Source: Diphasiastrum complanatum
Lineage: Eukaryota > Streptophyta > Lycopodiopsida > Lycopodiales > Lycopodiaceae
Assembly (NCBI GenBank): GCA_029204225.1
Contig: CM055095.1
Location: forward strand, 52,859,836 to 52,923,835
DNA length: 64,000 bases
Direction: 5' to 3'
A program made the translations under genes and the position numbers. The notes under the pieces are model-generated. The model was not told the origin of the DNA. It saw nothing but the letters and a program-made list of their open reading frames with translations, and searched no databases. Below, one piece after another: positions 10,841 through 23,600 of the stretch (position 1 is the first letter of the stretch; each line of letters opens with the position of its first letter).

Positions 10841-11936
10841 GGTGGGAAGTTACAAGGTTTAAGATCTTCATAATGCCACATGTTTGCTAAGGCATAGTGA
10901 ATGCATGATGTAAATGTCAATTTGGAAATGACAATGAACTCATTATTTAGAATTAATGTACAACTTTTTTATATGTTTCAAAAGTTAAACAAAATATAAA
11001 AAAAATTCACTATAATGTTGTTGTGAGTAAGTTAATTAACTTCATGTAGCTTTTATTTTATTTCATTTATGCACACAAATGGCCCACCAAACTCAATTTG
11101 TTGAGGAAATAGTTTTTGAAAGCTATTTTCATCCACATTGCTACATTATTTGAAAAGTCAAGTTTAAAGCGAGAGTCCTATTACTTATGTTCAATTAAAT
11201 GGCATTCTTTAATATATGAAGGCCCAAAATATCATGATGTGTGCTTTAGACTATTGAAAAATAGTCATTGTGAAGCTTGAAATATTCTTAACTATAGAGA
11301 TTGATGCAAATATATATTGCTATCTATGTAACAAACGCTACAAAGACGCTCCTTTACAACTAGCTCTCATATCTTTTATAGCAAAGTCTTGAAATTACTA
11401 TCCCCAATAACTTTGTGAATATATTTATTAGGAAAATATTGTTTGTGCCTTTTTATCAATAAATCCAAGAAGAATGAATCGTAGAGTAAATCTAATAATA
11501 ATCATCCCTCAACCCATTGTGAGGAGACAATGATGTGACCAACCTTCTTGGAATGAATCAACCTAGTTTTTTGTAAAGATAAAAAAACACCTTTATTCTT
11601 ACAATCATTTCATAAAAAATCAGCACATGAATTTTCATGGAGAAAATTTTAAAACAATTCCTTTTAGGTTTTCGAGGGAATTGATAGTGGACACCATTTT
11701 TAGGAATCTTGGCTCATAGTTGTTTAAAGTCAAAGCTTAAGAGATTATGAAGAGGAACCTCCACTCACAAAGTCACATGAATAGTATAATCTGTCACATC
11801 AATACAAAAGATATGCATTTTGAGAAACCTTGGTTGAAGTCTAACGTAGTGAGTCAAATAACCAAAATCCTCAAAGATGAACTACTAGATAACCAAAACT
11901 AAAAAATTAAGAACCTCAACTCACTTAGAGAAAGTT
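10840..11936. other. AT-rich intergenic DNA, nothing recognised
   Basis: No gene, RNA gene or transposon signature was found here. Confidence 0.5.
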
Positions 11937-12056
11937 TTTTTTTTTCTTGTATGTTCTCATTTGTGTGGTGAATTAGGGTCAAACCCCTGATTTGAGGAAA
12001 GGAAAGGAAGAGTCCTAACCAAGTAAGCACTTACTGGAGGACGAGCCACCAAGACA
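11937..12056 (-). mobile_element. Possible tRNA-derived SINE with A/B boxes and poly(A)
   Basis: Read on the minus strand, an A-box-like TGGCTCGTCC (near 12,040) is followed about 55 nt later by a B-box-like GGTTTGACCC (near 11,980). The body ends in an adenine run of 11 at about 11,936-11,946. Flanking words AAGTRAGTYRAGGTTC on both sides could be a decayed target duplication. Both boxes deviate from consensus, so this is tentative. Confidence 0.4.
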
Positions 12057-15000
12057 GTTGAGGAACCTTGACTTACTTAAATGATGAGACTCAAACTTGT
12101 GAGTGTAGAAAAACAATATGTTGACTTATTACTCCACTAGCTTAGCAACTCAAATAGGTTAAGACTTGGTGTCATGTGTTGAAAAAAAAATCGAGTCAAA
12201 CAACTTGTCAAAGTTCAACTCACTGGAATCAAACTAATTCTCGCAGGCTTTTTTGTGTCCTTGTCTCATTGAGATGGAACTTCAGATTCTCTACGAAGGT
12301 TACTTCATACTGAAACTGGAAATTTTGATGTCCACAAGGGTTCGGTCTGTTTTTTTCGCCTTGATCTTGGAAACCTTCATAGAGGGCTTTAAATATCAAA
12401 CTAACTCTCCCAGGATTTACAGTGTTACTATCTGGAGCTTCAATAGCCTCTATGAAGGTTAGTTTTCAGTTTGAATTTTATTTTTTATATTTACAAGGGA
12501 TTTATGAATTTTTTATGGGTTTTTCTTTGAGTTTTTGAAATCTGGTTGGAAGAAACCTTCATAGGCTTCTATGCAGGTCTGGGACAGTCAATATACAAAA
12601 GGCATACAGTTGAAATTCCAATGTAATTGCTCACTTTCAAGACCGCCCTCACTTTATGTGAGATTATCATACAGACCCATCTTTGCTTCATATAGTATTT
12701 ACCCAACTACTTTTTGGAAAAGGTAAAAAGCAGACCAAGTTGCATTTAATAGCATAAATGTTCCAACCAGATAGGAATGGGAAGATGTCAATTTGCATTG
12801 CTTTAACCCACGTCAAGAATTCCTTTGTATTGTATACAACTTGTATTGTCCTACTTTTCTTCTATATACCCAACTTTGTGTGCCTGACTACATTCTGGAG
12901 GACTGTAGGAGCGATTCAGCTGGTAGTGTCCAGCGATCACATCTGAACTCCATCCGAATTGCATTGCATCGTTTGCTTCACTTTCGTGATTCCTTTGATT
13001 AATTCGCATCATGGCTAGCTTCAAAGGTTACTACAGTTTTGGAAAAAATCAGTTCTTTGCCACTATAAAGTTAATATCGGTAACAAATGAAGGAACCATT
13101 CAAAATGTCATGGCAGATGATGGAGTCCCATTTTACTCACCAAACTATGCTTAGTGAATCAAGTAGGGTAAGTTGATTCAATAAAAATGATAGTTTATTA
13201 TTCAATCGAATACATTGAGATCTCATTTTATGTCTATAAAGACCTTGTGTATGTTAAAAAGTGGTGCGCACAAACTTGAGAGAATAAAAACAAGTCTATC
13301 AACATAGAAAATTTAGTTCGAAATGGGACTTTAGGACATAGCGTAATTAGTTCAATTGGAGGCCTAAAAGTCAAGTTAGAGCAATAAAAGAGATTTCTCA
13401 CCAAATATTTGAGTTTGGAAGGGAAGGGAAAGGAAGTAGAGAACTAGGTCCACCTCTCAACTATAAATAGAGGACTATTTGTACTTCATTGGCATGTTCA
13501 ATCAAGAGGTGGAGACGGCTATTTTGGAAACTGGGCATCCTTGCTTCTATACTCTGTTCTTCTCTGTCAGCTCGTTGTGGTTAGATCTTTATGATTCTTT
13601 GTGATTATTGAAATTTGTGTTTCTTGCTATCTTTATGAGAGAAGAGACAGAAAAAAGTAAGCATTATTCTTGTGGTTAATTAGAGCTAATGCTTGTTTAA
13701 TGTTTATGAATCATTAGAAAGCTTCATCTATAGAATATGCATCTCTATCTTGGGAACAAACTACCGTACGAAATGAAAGGAGAAACCATCATTTTATCCT
13801 ATTTACATTGTATATGCTTGATCTAGAAATTGGAGGGCAGCTACTACAATCTTGGCGTTGACACTATTCATAGTTTGATAGCATTCTTTTCATGAGAGTG
13901 ATGGTTAGCATGCATTTAGGCATCTCGATTTTCACATATTAGTATTAGAATTGCAATTTGCTGGAGTAGAGTTAGATTTTGACAAAAATAGAGTATTTTG
14001 ATTTATTTTGTTTGATTTCCTGCTTGTACTCACTTGTGATTGATGAGCATAGAAGGGAAGATAGCAAATCATTGGTAAGTTTTCCTTGAAGATCAAAAAA
14101 AAGAGGAAAAAATGTTCATTTTCTACAAAATAAGGGCGACGAGTGTAAAAATGGTCATCCAAGACAATAAATTTCAATTATTCTACAACCAACTTTCAAA
14201 GACTAGCAGGCAGGATTGCTCTGATGCAAAGAAGCTCCAGTTGAAAGGGCGAAGGTCTGTTTACAGCCAATTTCCAAAAACTTGAAAAAACACTAAAAAA
14301 CCCTTGTAAAATCAACATTAAAAACAAAGCGCTATAATTGGTGATGCCCTAGAATCCACCCACACCTGGCTCCATTGTTGCTAGCCGTCACTCCTCATTT
14401 TTACCATCCATGTCACTGCATCATCCACTTTTTGTGATTTTCAACTCCATTTAAAACAATGAAATCAACCATCCATTGGCGATTATGATCATTATCATAG
14501 ATAGAAATTTGCACTTATGTCATGTAAATATTGGGCTTTTTAACGTGAATTGAGAACTATTCAATATAAACTTGTAGCACTCTAAGGCTTGTTTCAGAGT
14601 TGGGTGGGCAACCAACCTGGCGAGTCTCAACAGTTGGTTCTCATTTATCCATATTTAAATTATAGGGCTTTCGCAGTTTTGTATGACATTTGATGGAACC
14701 ATGTCATTCTTGAGGAGGCAAAGCCTTTTTGCCATATAGGGGCCACTCAAGTCCATTTTTTGGACCCATCCCCATTGCTCGACATTTTAAGTAGGCAATT
14801 TCATTTAAATGATCAAATCACAAGCAATGATTTGAACTTACCAAGCATCAATTTGAAAGAAGGGTGGCACTAGATAAGAGAGGAATCAAAAGAAAATGGA
14901 TCACTCAATTGGGAGGTAAGAGCAAAGGGCCATGCAGAATTTTTTGCTTGTCACTTGTAGTTTGTGTCCAAATCCAACTTAAGTAAAAACTATAAGAGTT

Positions 15001-16236
15001 TTAAGGCCGGTTTCATACTGTGGGGCACCCAATGCATTTACTCAAAATGGAGGCTTGCCAATGGTCCAAAAATGAGAAAGGGTTTTCCACCCTTTTATAT
15101 AGAGCTTGAGTTGCCACCATGGGGTGGGTGGTGTTTTCCCAAGAAATTGACTTGTTAGGGAAAATGTAAGGAAAATTTTGGACAACCAAATGGGTCAATG
15201 AGGTTAAAGCAAATAATTTACACTTCCTAGGCAACTCTAAAAGAGGGATCGCCATTTGTATATCATCTCACTTGCCAAAATATGAAAATGGATGGTAAAA
15301 GAGAAAGGAGCCAAGTAAATCAAAATTGTTGCTAGTCTAAACCCTCCTTGGATAGTAGGCAAAATGTAATGTGGAAATGACCCGGTTGAACTAGTTTTTC
15401 CCAAGAACTCAACAAGCTTCAAAGGATGAGCCACGCTATGAGGAGAATTTGTGAAACTAGCTTGGTTTCACAACATACAAACATCTACAAGTTTTCTTAG
15501 AAGTTCAAAAATGAGAGGACTGACACACGCAAGGTGCCAGAGTCCTATTTGTTCTAACTACACAAAAGTATTTAAATGGGTCTGAACATTGATCATTCCC
15601 AATACTTTGGTAGCATGCTTGTCCCAATCCAATTGAATGCTTAGGAGTTCCTCAAGCTCTCTCTTTGACATGTGTTCTTTTCTCTAGAATTGAGCCATGT
15701 CCATTACAAGATGCTTCTCTTGTCTTATCACTATTTTTCAAGCATCTCGTACCATCAACAAATTTCACACTCTAAACTTCCAAATTGGATCATTTTAACA
15801 TCCAATTGCTTGCTTCTAGTAACAGTAATGGTGAATCTCTCTTTGCGTCAATCATAAAAATTGAGAGATTCCCTTTTTTGAAAATTGAGATTTGATGCAA
15901 CATAAGGAAGTTATGCCAATTTGGGAGGAGTACGCATGTATGGGGAAAAGCATGCATGGGCCTCCTCCCCATGCACGCATCTAAGGGGCCCACTCCAAAT
16001 TCAAATTACCTTTTACCCACACACATAGTGTTTTGAAGGGCATGTACATACTTTCATGGTGAAAGGTGTCAAACAAAAGGGACTTTCATTATCAAGGATT
16101 TAACTAAATTTGAAGGGTGCTCTAAGAATTTTTTAAATTATCAGACTTTTCACAGGAAATGTTGAAAGAAAAATGCATTTCTATGAAAAATCGGCTGTAA
16201 AGGGCTGGAAAGACTTCAAAGCGCAGGCCTGGTGGG

Positions 16237-16237
<1 letters not shown>
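12057..16237. other. AT-rich intergenic DNA, no gene recognised
   Basis: An inverted repeat with arms around aaccttcatagagg lies at about 12,367-12,463, with related words near 12,286 and 12,556. A TATA-like ctataaatag at about 13,461 is followed by gagcttgg-poor sequence without a primer site, so an LTR remnant is possible but not shown. Nothing else was recognised up to the CT tract. Confidence 0.45.

Positions 16238-16321
<84 letters not shown>
16238..16321. repeat. (CT)n microsatellite, 84 bp
   Basis: About 42 CT units directly bordering the minisatellite. The two overlapping minus-strand frames over it are Arg-Glu artefacts. Confidence 0.95.
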
Positions 16322-16324
<3 letters not shown>

Positions 16325-16326
16325 GT

Positions 16327-17290
16327 TCCACTCAAGCCTGCATGGCAAACCTACGTGGCATAGCTTAGTTGGCTTGCCACACAAGCCTATTTGGCAGACT
16401 GCAACATGCCTACATGGCATACATCAAGCCTATGTCATGCTTATATGACCTGCCACGCAAGCCTATGATAGGCCTACGTGGCTTGCCACATGGCAAGTCC
16501 CAAGCCTGCGTGGTTTGTCTCATGACATGCCTACGTGGCAACTTGCGAGCCCCAGCTCTTTCTCTCTAGGTCCACTCAAGCCTACATTGGCAGAGCTTGG
16601 TTGGCTTGCCACACAAGCCTATGGCAAGCCTATGTGATAGCCTGCAACATGCTTGTGTGGCAGACATCAAACGTATGCCATGCCTATGTGATCTGCCATG
16701 CAAGCCTATGGTAGGCCTGTGCGGCTTGCCACGTGGCAACTTTCAAGCCCACCTATATCTCTCTCTCTCTCTAGATCCACTCACGCCTACGTGGCAGAGC
16801 CCGGTTGGCTTGCCATACAAGCCTATGGTAGGCCTACATGGCTTGCCGCATGGCAAACCTCAAGCCTGCATGATTTACCATGTGGCAGACCTACATGGCT
16901 TGCCACGTGGCAGTGTGCAACAGGCTGGGCAGATAGCAGACCAACCAGGCTCTGCCTGGCTGGCTTATAGCAGACCAACCAAGCTCTGCCTGGTTGGCTT
17001 GCCAGCCTATGATGGGCCTACGTTGCTAACCCCAAGCCTGCATGATCTACCACGTGGAAGGCATACATGACTTGCCACATGGCAGCCTATGACAGGCTTG
17101 GTAGATAGTAGGCCTATGTGACCTGCTACACAAGCCTATGGTAGGCCTACGTGGCTTGGTAGATAGCAGCCTATGTGGCCTGCTACACAAGCCTATGGTA
17201 GGCCTGCGTGGCTTGCCACATGGCAGCTTTTGAGTCCCACCTCTTTCTATCTCTAGGTCCACTCAGGCCTACGTGGTAAAACCTGGTTGA
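16327..17290. repeat. Nested minisatellite (AAGCCTAYGGTAGGCC / TGGCTTGCCACRTGGCA)
   Basis: The smallest unit, roughly 35-40 bp, joins aagcctatggtaggcc, tacgtggcttgcc and acatggca, and is repeated many times with variation. It is arranged in larger units that begin tccactcaagcctac with a following ggcagagc and end ctctctctctagg. The larger units start at about 16,327, 16,571, 16,775 and 17,258. The large unit lengths differ (about 244, 204 and 483 bp) because the number of small units varies. No unique spacers are present, so this is not a CRISPR array. Confidence 0.85.
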
Positions 17291-17369
17291 CGTACATTGA
17301 CATTACAGAACTTCATGGCTATCCTTCTTCAAGAGGAGATCAAAAGAAATCAAAAGACACCTCTAGACA

Positions 17370-18480
17370 AGTCAAATGCCCAGCTCAAACCTGGATGACT
17401 TCAATTGGTGCCACTCCTCACTGACCGTCAAGCGTCGAAGGGCCACCTGCACATCAAACAAGTTTGCTAAAACAATGTACATATATGCAACCCTTGTCTC
17501 ACTTGGTTTCAAGAGCTCATGGGTACTAAACTTACGAAATAGTGTAAGTACGTTAGAACAAGTAATGACAAAAGAAACAATCTTTCGTGATGTTTGTACA
17601 ATAGGATCTATGCATTCGAGGCATCCAATGCCTTAAAAAAACAGATCCAAACAATGACGTGCAATGTGTGAAAAAAATCTTAGGATCCTCCTCTATTACG
17701 AAGGTAATTAGTGGCATTGTCCATTACCACTTGTACTACATTTTCAGCCCAACCTCGTCAATTGCCATCTTCGAATGACAATATATGTACTCACCTATCT
17801 TAATCAAACCACTAGTATCAACACTACACAAACATACATAATACTTCATCCACTTCTCTTATGCACCCATACTTCACCCACTTATCTCTTCTCACTTGCA
17901 ACTCCTTCCCAATTGCTCTTGCTTCATCTTTCAAGTTAAACACTGTCAAGGTCTCATAAAATATGGGCTTACAAGTAGGCCCAACCTCCCCTGTAGCACA
18001 TCATAGTGCACCCATACTTCACCCATCTACTCTTAATCACATTGAGTGGAATGGCTTTGGCAAAGAAGAACCTCCCCCATGTGTCTCATAATTTGGATCT
18101 CCTTTTTATCCCCCAACTTTCTTGCAAGTCAAATTGAGAGCCTCCAACAGCCACTCTCCCCCTCTTGCTTGAACCTCCCGCTCAATAGGTGCATGAGCCT
18201 CTAACAAAGCTTTCTCCCCTTCTTTTACAGGATTCATCACTCTCGACTCAAGCTACAAAGATTGGTTAACATTCAATGGCGTCTTTGTGCATTCTTTCAC
18301 TCCCTTTCCCCACCGCTATCAAGCAAATAAGAGACAATTCTTTGTGCTCCTCCTTGAAACACATGGTCATAGTACTTGCATTGAATCCTTTTCATCTCCG
18401 ACCCTCCTGAAGACTTCTGAGTCTCATCTAAGACATTGACATGTGCCCATGCCTCAAACCTTGCCTTTGGCATATTGAAT
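17370..18480 (-). pseudogene. Decayed BED-finger/DUF659 hAT transposase
   Basis: Read on the minus strand from 18,480 downward, several hAT features appear in order. A BED-like finger (QCKYYDHVFQGGAQR, second Cys changed to Tyr) lies near 18,385. RFFFAKAIPLNVIKS lies near 18,060 and GPTCKPIFYETL near 17,965. The hAT word VVQVVMDNATNY lies near 17,730. Below 17,560 comes LRKFSTHELLKPSETRVAY, with LRRLTVSEEWHQL near 17,420. The frame changes many times, so it is an old dead copy. The C-terminal dimerisation domain was not found. It is a different family from the hAT copies at 34.5-50.8 kb. Confidence 0.8.
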
Positions 18481-20408
18481 TCAAATGATAAGTTTGCTTA
18501 AATCTGATAATTGATCTAAAGTAATCACTTATTTGCAGCCCCTAATGTGGTTGGAAGGAACAATCATTGGGCATGCAAACTATCACAAACCGAGCATCCT
18601 AGCTTCGTTAGCATTCCTGTAAAGAGTCATTAACAACTGATCAAGGGAGCACCAATCACTATAGTACAGTGACAAGAACGGGGATACATATGAAAAATTC
18701 ATATCTTGCAAACCAAAGACTTTTAGATCAAGTTGATGCTCTCATCTTCTTCGGAGCAAAGGAAGACCCTTACCTGCAAGTTATTTTAGCATTTGGTGCA
18801 CATCCAGGCAAGATTGAAGTATCTTGCTTCTTGGAGAGGGGACGATAGCTCAATGGACACAGCAGCAGCAATGGAGATGAAGAGAGAGAGAGAGAAGGGG
18901 GAGGGGGGGGGGGGGCATCCACCAATTTTGGGCCCGCCTGTGCATGCTCAGCCACTCGTTTTTTTTTTTTGAAATTTCTGGCTGTATGATGACATGGAGC
19001 ATTGGGCAGCCAGAACTATATCCCATAAGTAATTTAGACAGGAGATCAGTGACTGATGTAAGTGTGCACTGGCTCTTGTATGAGTGCACAGGAGCATGCA
19101 CTGGTGCCCACATAAAAGTCCCGCTGGTGCCGACAGTGCCAGGGAGAGGTGCACTTGTGCCCAGGAATCCTGGTGCCCAAGAATCCTGGGGGCGTTTCCG
19201 CGCAGCAGGACAAATTTCTCCCGGTCCCCTATCTGCCCAGGCAAGGCTGGCGGGCAGTGGCGCCACATGCAACCTTACTGCGCCAGAGGCTTACAGGCAT
19301 GCATGTGCCAGTGCGTGCTTTAGAGCTTCAATGTGTGTGTGGGGGGGAGGGCACCCATGCCAGGGCACCAAATATTAGCAGGTGGTCAAGTAGTGTGCCA
19401 TCGGGCCATATCCCCTTCCCCTCTCCAAACGAGTTTAGTTGTTTAGTTGCGACTATGCATCTTGGTTTCCAAGGGGGTTTGAACCTGGGACCATTAGTTG
19501 CAACTACGGCCACATCTTTGCTTTCCTCCATATTGCCAATTGGTCTAAGACCAATGGGCGCAATGCCATTCAGATGTGGGGATCCAAATGATACTTGTCA
19601 TTTTGCTTTTGGTTCTTCAAGCTTGTCTAATCTTAATGAAGCTGCATTGATTCTCCTAATGATATTCATCATTGAGGCTCCATATACATCAACATGGAAC
19701 TCAAACCACATCATTTGCCCAGAAGGGTCCTAGAGCAATGAGCACAATGCCATTGGACATGGGGATCTAAGTGACAATCACCATTATGCTTTTTTATTCT
19801 TCAAGCCTGTCTAATGTTAATGAACTGGATGATAATGATAGCTACACTAGTTTTCCTACTGGTATTCAACGTTGAGGAATCTTTCATCCATATTTGACCC
19901 AGAATTGTAGATGAGCACCACAGTTTCAGAATTCTTTAACTAGATTGGAAGCTATATATTGATAGGTCATAAGCACGTTCAAATATTCCCTAGTCAAGAC
20001 AAGGGCTCAGGACAAGCAACCTTTTTGTGGCAGGGCCACCACCATGGCATCCCGATGCTCAGGAAAATAAGTAATGATAAACTTAGAAATTCTACGTCAC
20101 ATCTTGACAGTTTAACACAATAAGAAATACTAGAAGAGGGTGGATCAAGTATCTCATATAATGCATTAGCCGTCAAGTAATACACTGAACTTTAGACTCT
20201 TTCACGTTTTATCCAGATCATTGTGATTTAGACCCCAACATAGATTGTCCAATCAGTAAGACATCACAGAGGAGAATTTTGAAACATTGATAAATGCATA
20301 CCCGAGGCGCTTCTGCCAAAGTGTTGCACATTCGAATTAGATCTGATTAGTAAGAACAGATCTTCATTGTGTCGACAAATTTTACAAGACGGAAAAAATT
20401 CTCAACAT
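18481..20408. other. Intergenic and ABCG7 3' region; unclassified repeat
   Basis: At 18,850-19,400 a GC-rich stretch has overlapping frames on both strands without recognisable domains. Two diverged direct repeats of about 150 bp lie at 19,537-19,680 and 19,728-19,885 (shared words: caatgccatt, atggggatc, ttcttcaagc, tgtctaat). The last few hundred bases should contain the ABCG7 3' untranslated region. Confidence 0.45.
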
Positions 20409-20624
20409 CTAGTCCGTACTAGGAAGTGCTTCATTGACTGTTGTCAGCAACTCAGCATCTGACGAGGAGTGTGCAAAGTCGGAAGAGAATTTGAGTTCTT
20501 GATATCTCGGTTTGTTTTTCTGAAGTAAAATGTAGGTTGTCCAGTACAAAAACAAAAGAATACGGCCCTCCTGAGTAAGTGACTCTCTTACTGAACTACC
20601 ACCAAAACCCATCCTTTCCAGTAC
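20409..20624 (-). CDS. ABCG7: ABCG7 exon 11 (C-terminus and stop)
   Basis: It codes for residues 608-678. VLERMGFGG is followed by the last membrane segment ([13 protein letters not shown]) and [10 protein letters not shown]. After that comes a Ser/Ala-rich tail of about 25 residues that is longer than the usual ABCG7 end. TAG is at 20,409-20,411. Confidence 0.93.
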   Translation of the reverse strand, partial: VLERMGFGGSSVRESLTQEGRILLFLYWTTYILLQKNKPRYQELKFSSDFAHSSSDAELLTTVNEALPSTD

Positions 20625-23600
20625 CTGCGGTCAAAGTATGAAAGACGTAAGCATTGTGGCAACAAAACAAAAATTCCAAAGCAAACATTTTACGCAGCTG
20701 CATGATAAATTGCAACCTTTTCAAATTGATACTGCAATCCTCCCAAGAATGTTTCCTCCCTTTTCTTTGAAGAAGTAAGATAGCATACATATCAAAGAAG
20801 AAGCATATACACATGATCCATAGATGCCTGTTCTGAAACGGAATGCTGACATTACAAACAGGTGAATTTTTTTTTTTTCGGAACACATTTCTATTTTGAA
20901 AAAACATTGTGAATTTCATATAATCTATTAAAAGTAGTGAATGACATTGGGCTGCCTTGAAAAGACTGTTTAGGGCTATTTGGCTGCCTTAAAAAGACTG
21001 TTTAAGTAGCAATACATATTATTAGCCCCAAAGGTTATCATACTGTTTGAGAAGTGCTATCATTAAGAGCAGGGTAAGGCTTCTTAAATTTTTTAACTAA
21101 CTATTTGGTGCAAGCTTTTCTTTATTGGGTTCCCATGATGATATGACTCCTACAGTCAGTAGCCTGTATGTCTGAATGAAAATTTAGATGGTGCATTTTA
21201 GTTAACTTGTCCAGTGTATTCCGTTTGATGTTGCTGTCTTGTGAAGGCTTAGAGTTGGAACCAATTCGTTGTTGTGATCATTGTCGTAAAAGTCCCCTAC
21301 AAGCCCATCTATCTTAGGACCTGATAACCACATGTAAAATCTTCAAATAGTGTTTTTTGAGCACAAATTTTAGGGGAGGAATTTTTTTCAAAGAAAGAAA
21401 AAGAAAAACTAATTTCAAATGTACGGAACGTATCTATGTGCGCATCCTTGAAATGAGAAAACCCTATCTGATTTTGCAAACAAATATAGCTCAACAAGAA
21501 ATAGAAAATCTCTAACCTGCTCGCCGGTTCTCAGATCATAGGAGTTGTGACACTCAAACTTTAGCCCTCGGAATTCGTTGATACATAATGCCTGGAAAGC
21601 CCTGTCACACAGTGCAAGGCAATCCACATATGATTCCTTTGTAGCTGCCAATTTTAATGACGTCATTAGCACGTCAACTCTTCTCTTATTGGCTCTGTGA
21701 GGCTACAGAGCACTTTCCAAAAAAAGTCTAAACTCTCACCAGAGTTGTCAAAGTTACGAAGAAAGAAAGCATGGATCCAAAAACATAAAAAGAATACTGA
21801 CAGTATGCAGCTCAAGTTTTGTGCTGAGCAATCTTTTTCTTATGTGGAAGAATTACTAATTGATAATACCAATGCACAAGTGAGAACATGTATCAGAGAA
21901 GAGATGGCATGTTGTCAAGATACACTGGAAAATATTTCAGGTAGATATATTCCTACTTTACTATATAGGTTCCTAAGTGTCCATTATAAACAACCTTCCA
22001 CATAAGACCCACCTCACCATAACTACGGGCATGAGACATTGACTTTGAATGCTTGAATTCGCTTAGCATAAGTGAGGCAAAAGTTTTTACTTCTGAAGTC
22101 TCATAAGTTGGATTTTACACACGGAGGAGGTAGGCATCGTAAACTCGATCCCTTTTCTGCCTGAGTTAAAGTTCAAAAAATCCAGAAGCTAGTAATATCC
22201 GACAGACCTATGGATGGAAGCATGTCCTCGTGGGTTTCCTGACTGATTAAATTTGTGAAACTTTCAAGAGCACATGTCTTGCGGTATACATAGCCTTTTA
22301 CAAAGCAATCAGAAAATGATGCTCCAAAGATGAAATGATAAAGATTTACCTAGACTTACCCAGTGCCCACAAAAAGACTTTATTGGACTACTAGGGTGAG
22401 ATAGTAGGACGAAGTACAAAGTCATTGCCCTTGCAGAAAGAGGCAGAACCAAGTATCAAGGATTCAAAAGTTAATCCTTTTTATTACACTCGTATCTATG
22501 CCAAAACAATTGTCGGCCTTTTGTTTCAATCAAGAACCTACAAATGAGGTACAATAACCCTGTTGCTTCAACTGAGCTGTAAAGTACCTCACATATTTGT
22601 ATCAAAGTTTTCGCCATCGCTAAATTTTCCCTCAAAGAATGGGCACATCAGCTTACATGAATGGTTAAAATGGGGATCGTAAAGCCGCTCCATGGAGGAT
22701 AGCTATGATGATTCGTTATAGCAGAAGTTTCTATAGTTTGAAGTGCAGTATATGTCCTCTAAGGAACATATTTTCAAAGCCCTTGGAATGGAAGAATATT
22801 ATGAAAGGCATGTGGAAACTGCAAAGAACAGACTAGCTGGCTCTTACCCTTTGACAAGCACTTGCTCTTACCCTTTGACAAGTGCCTGAAGTCTTACCTA
22901 CTAACTTTATTCAAGGTAGACTGCAGTTACATATATCTGAAAGCTAGCATGTTGGAAATTTCGCTTTTCATGTTATTAACTGGACAGATGTATTCTTAAA
23001 TTCTTCACCAAGCAGAACATATGAAGTCTGTGTCGACAAGAAGCTCACCAACGGATAAGAGATACTTGTGGAATCCAACGGAAGATAACAGGTGTATTTC
23101 CAGAATTAACATAGTAGCCGCCAAAGACGATAAATACTGTCATGAGAGAAGGGCCAAGGGCCACTGCAGCCTCTGTAGTTGGAACCATAGCTCCCACAGT
23201 GAGTCCCATCGCAGATGCAGCAAAGGACTCTACTGTGACAATGCTCGCAAAATTTCCAAACCTGCAAAAAGAACATGACATACCCTTGAATTGCCATAAC
23301 AAAAAGCCATTTCACTGCAGATTAGATCCTGTTACTTGTCAAGAAATCAAGTAATAAGAGAATAGCTACCTATGTCAAATTAGAAGAACTTGCAGCAACA
23401 GAATAAAAACCAACCTTGAAAGCACAGGGTTAAGGCGGGCCATAGGATAAAGAATAGAACCAAAAAGAAGTGGAAAGGCTGCACCAACGGGAATCTCTGC
23501 AAGTAGCTTAGCCCCTAGATAAGGGCCCAAAGAGTAGTTTCCTTTAGCTCTTTCTCGGTCAACTATTGCACGCTCTTTTGGAAAGACATTCACGGTCTTA

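Noticed and set aside
16122-16420. Minus-strand frames rich in Arg-Glu
   Set aside because: They are translations of the (CT)n tract.
16327-17290. CRISPR-like array
   Set aside because: Repeats are adjacent and variable, without unique spacers, and the DNA is from a plant nucleus.
19430-19520. tRNA-like B box (GGTTCAAACCC) on the minus strand
   Set aside because: No A box at a workable distance and no cloverleaf could be drawn.
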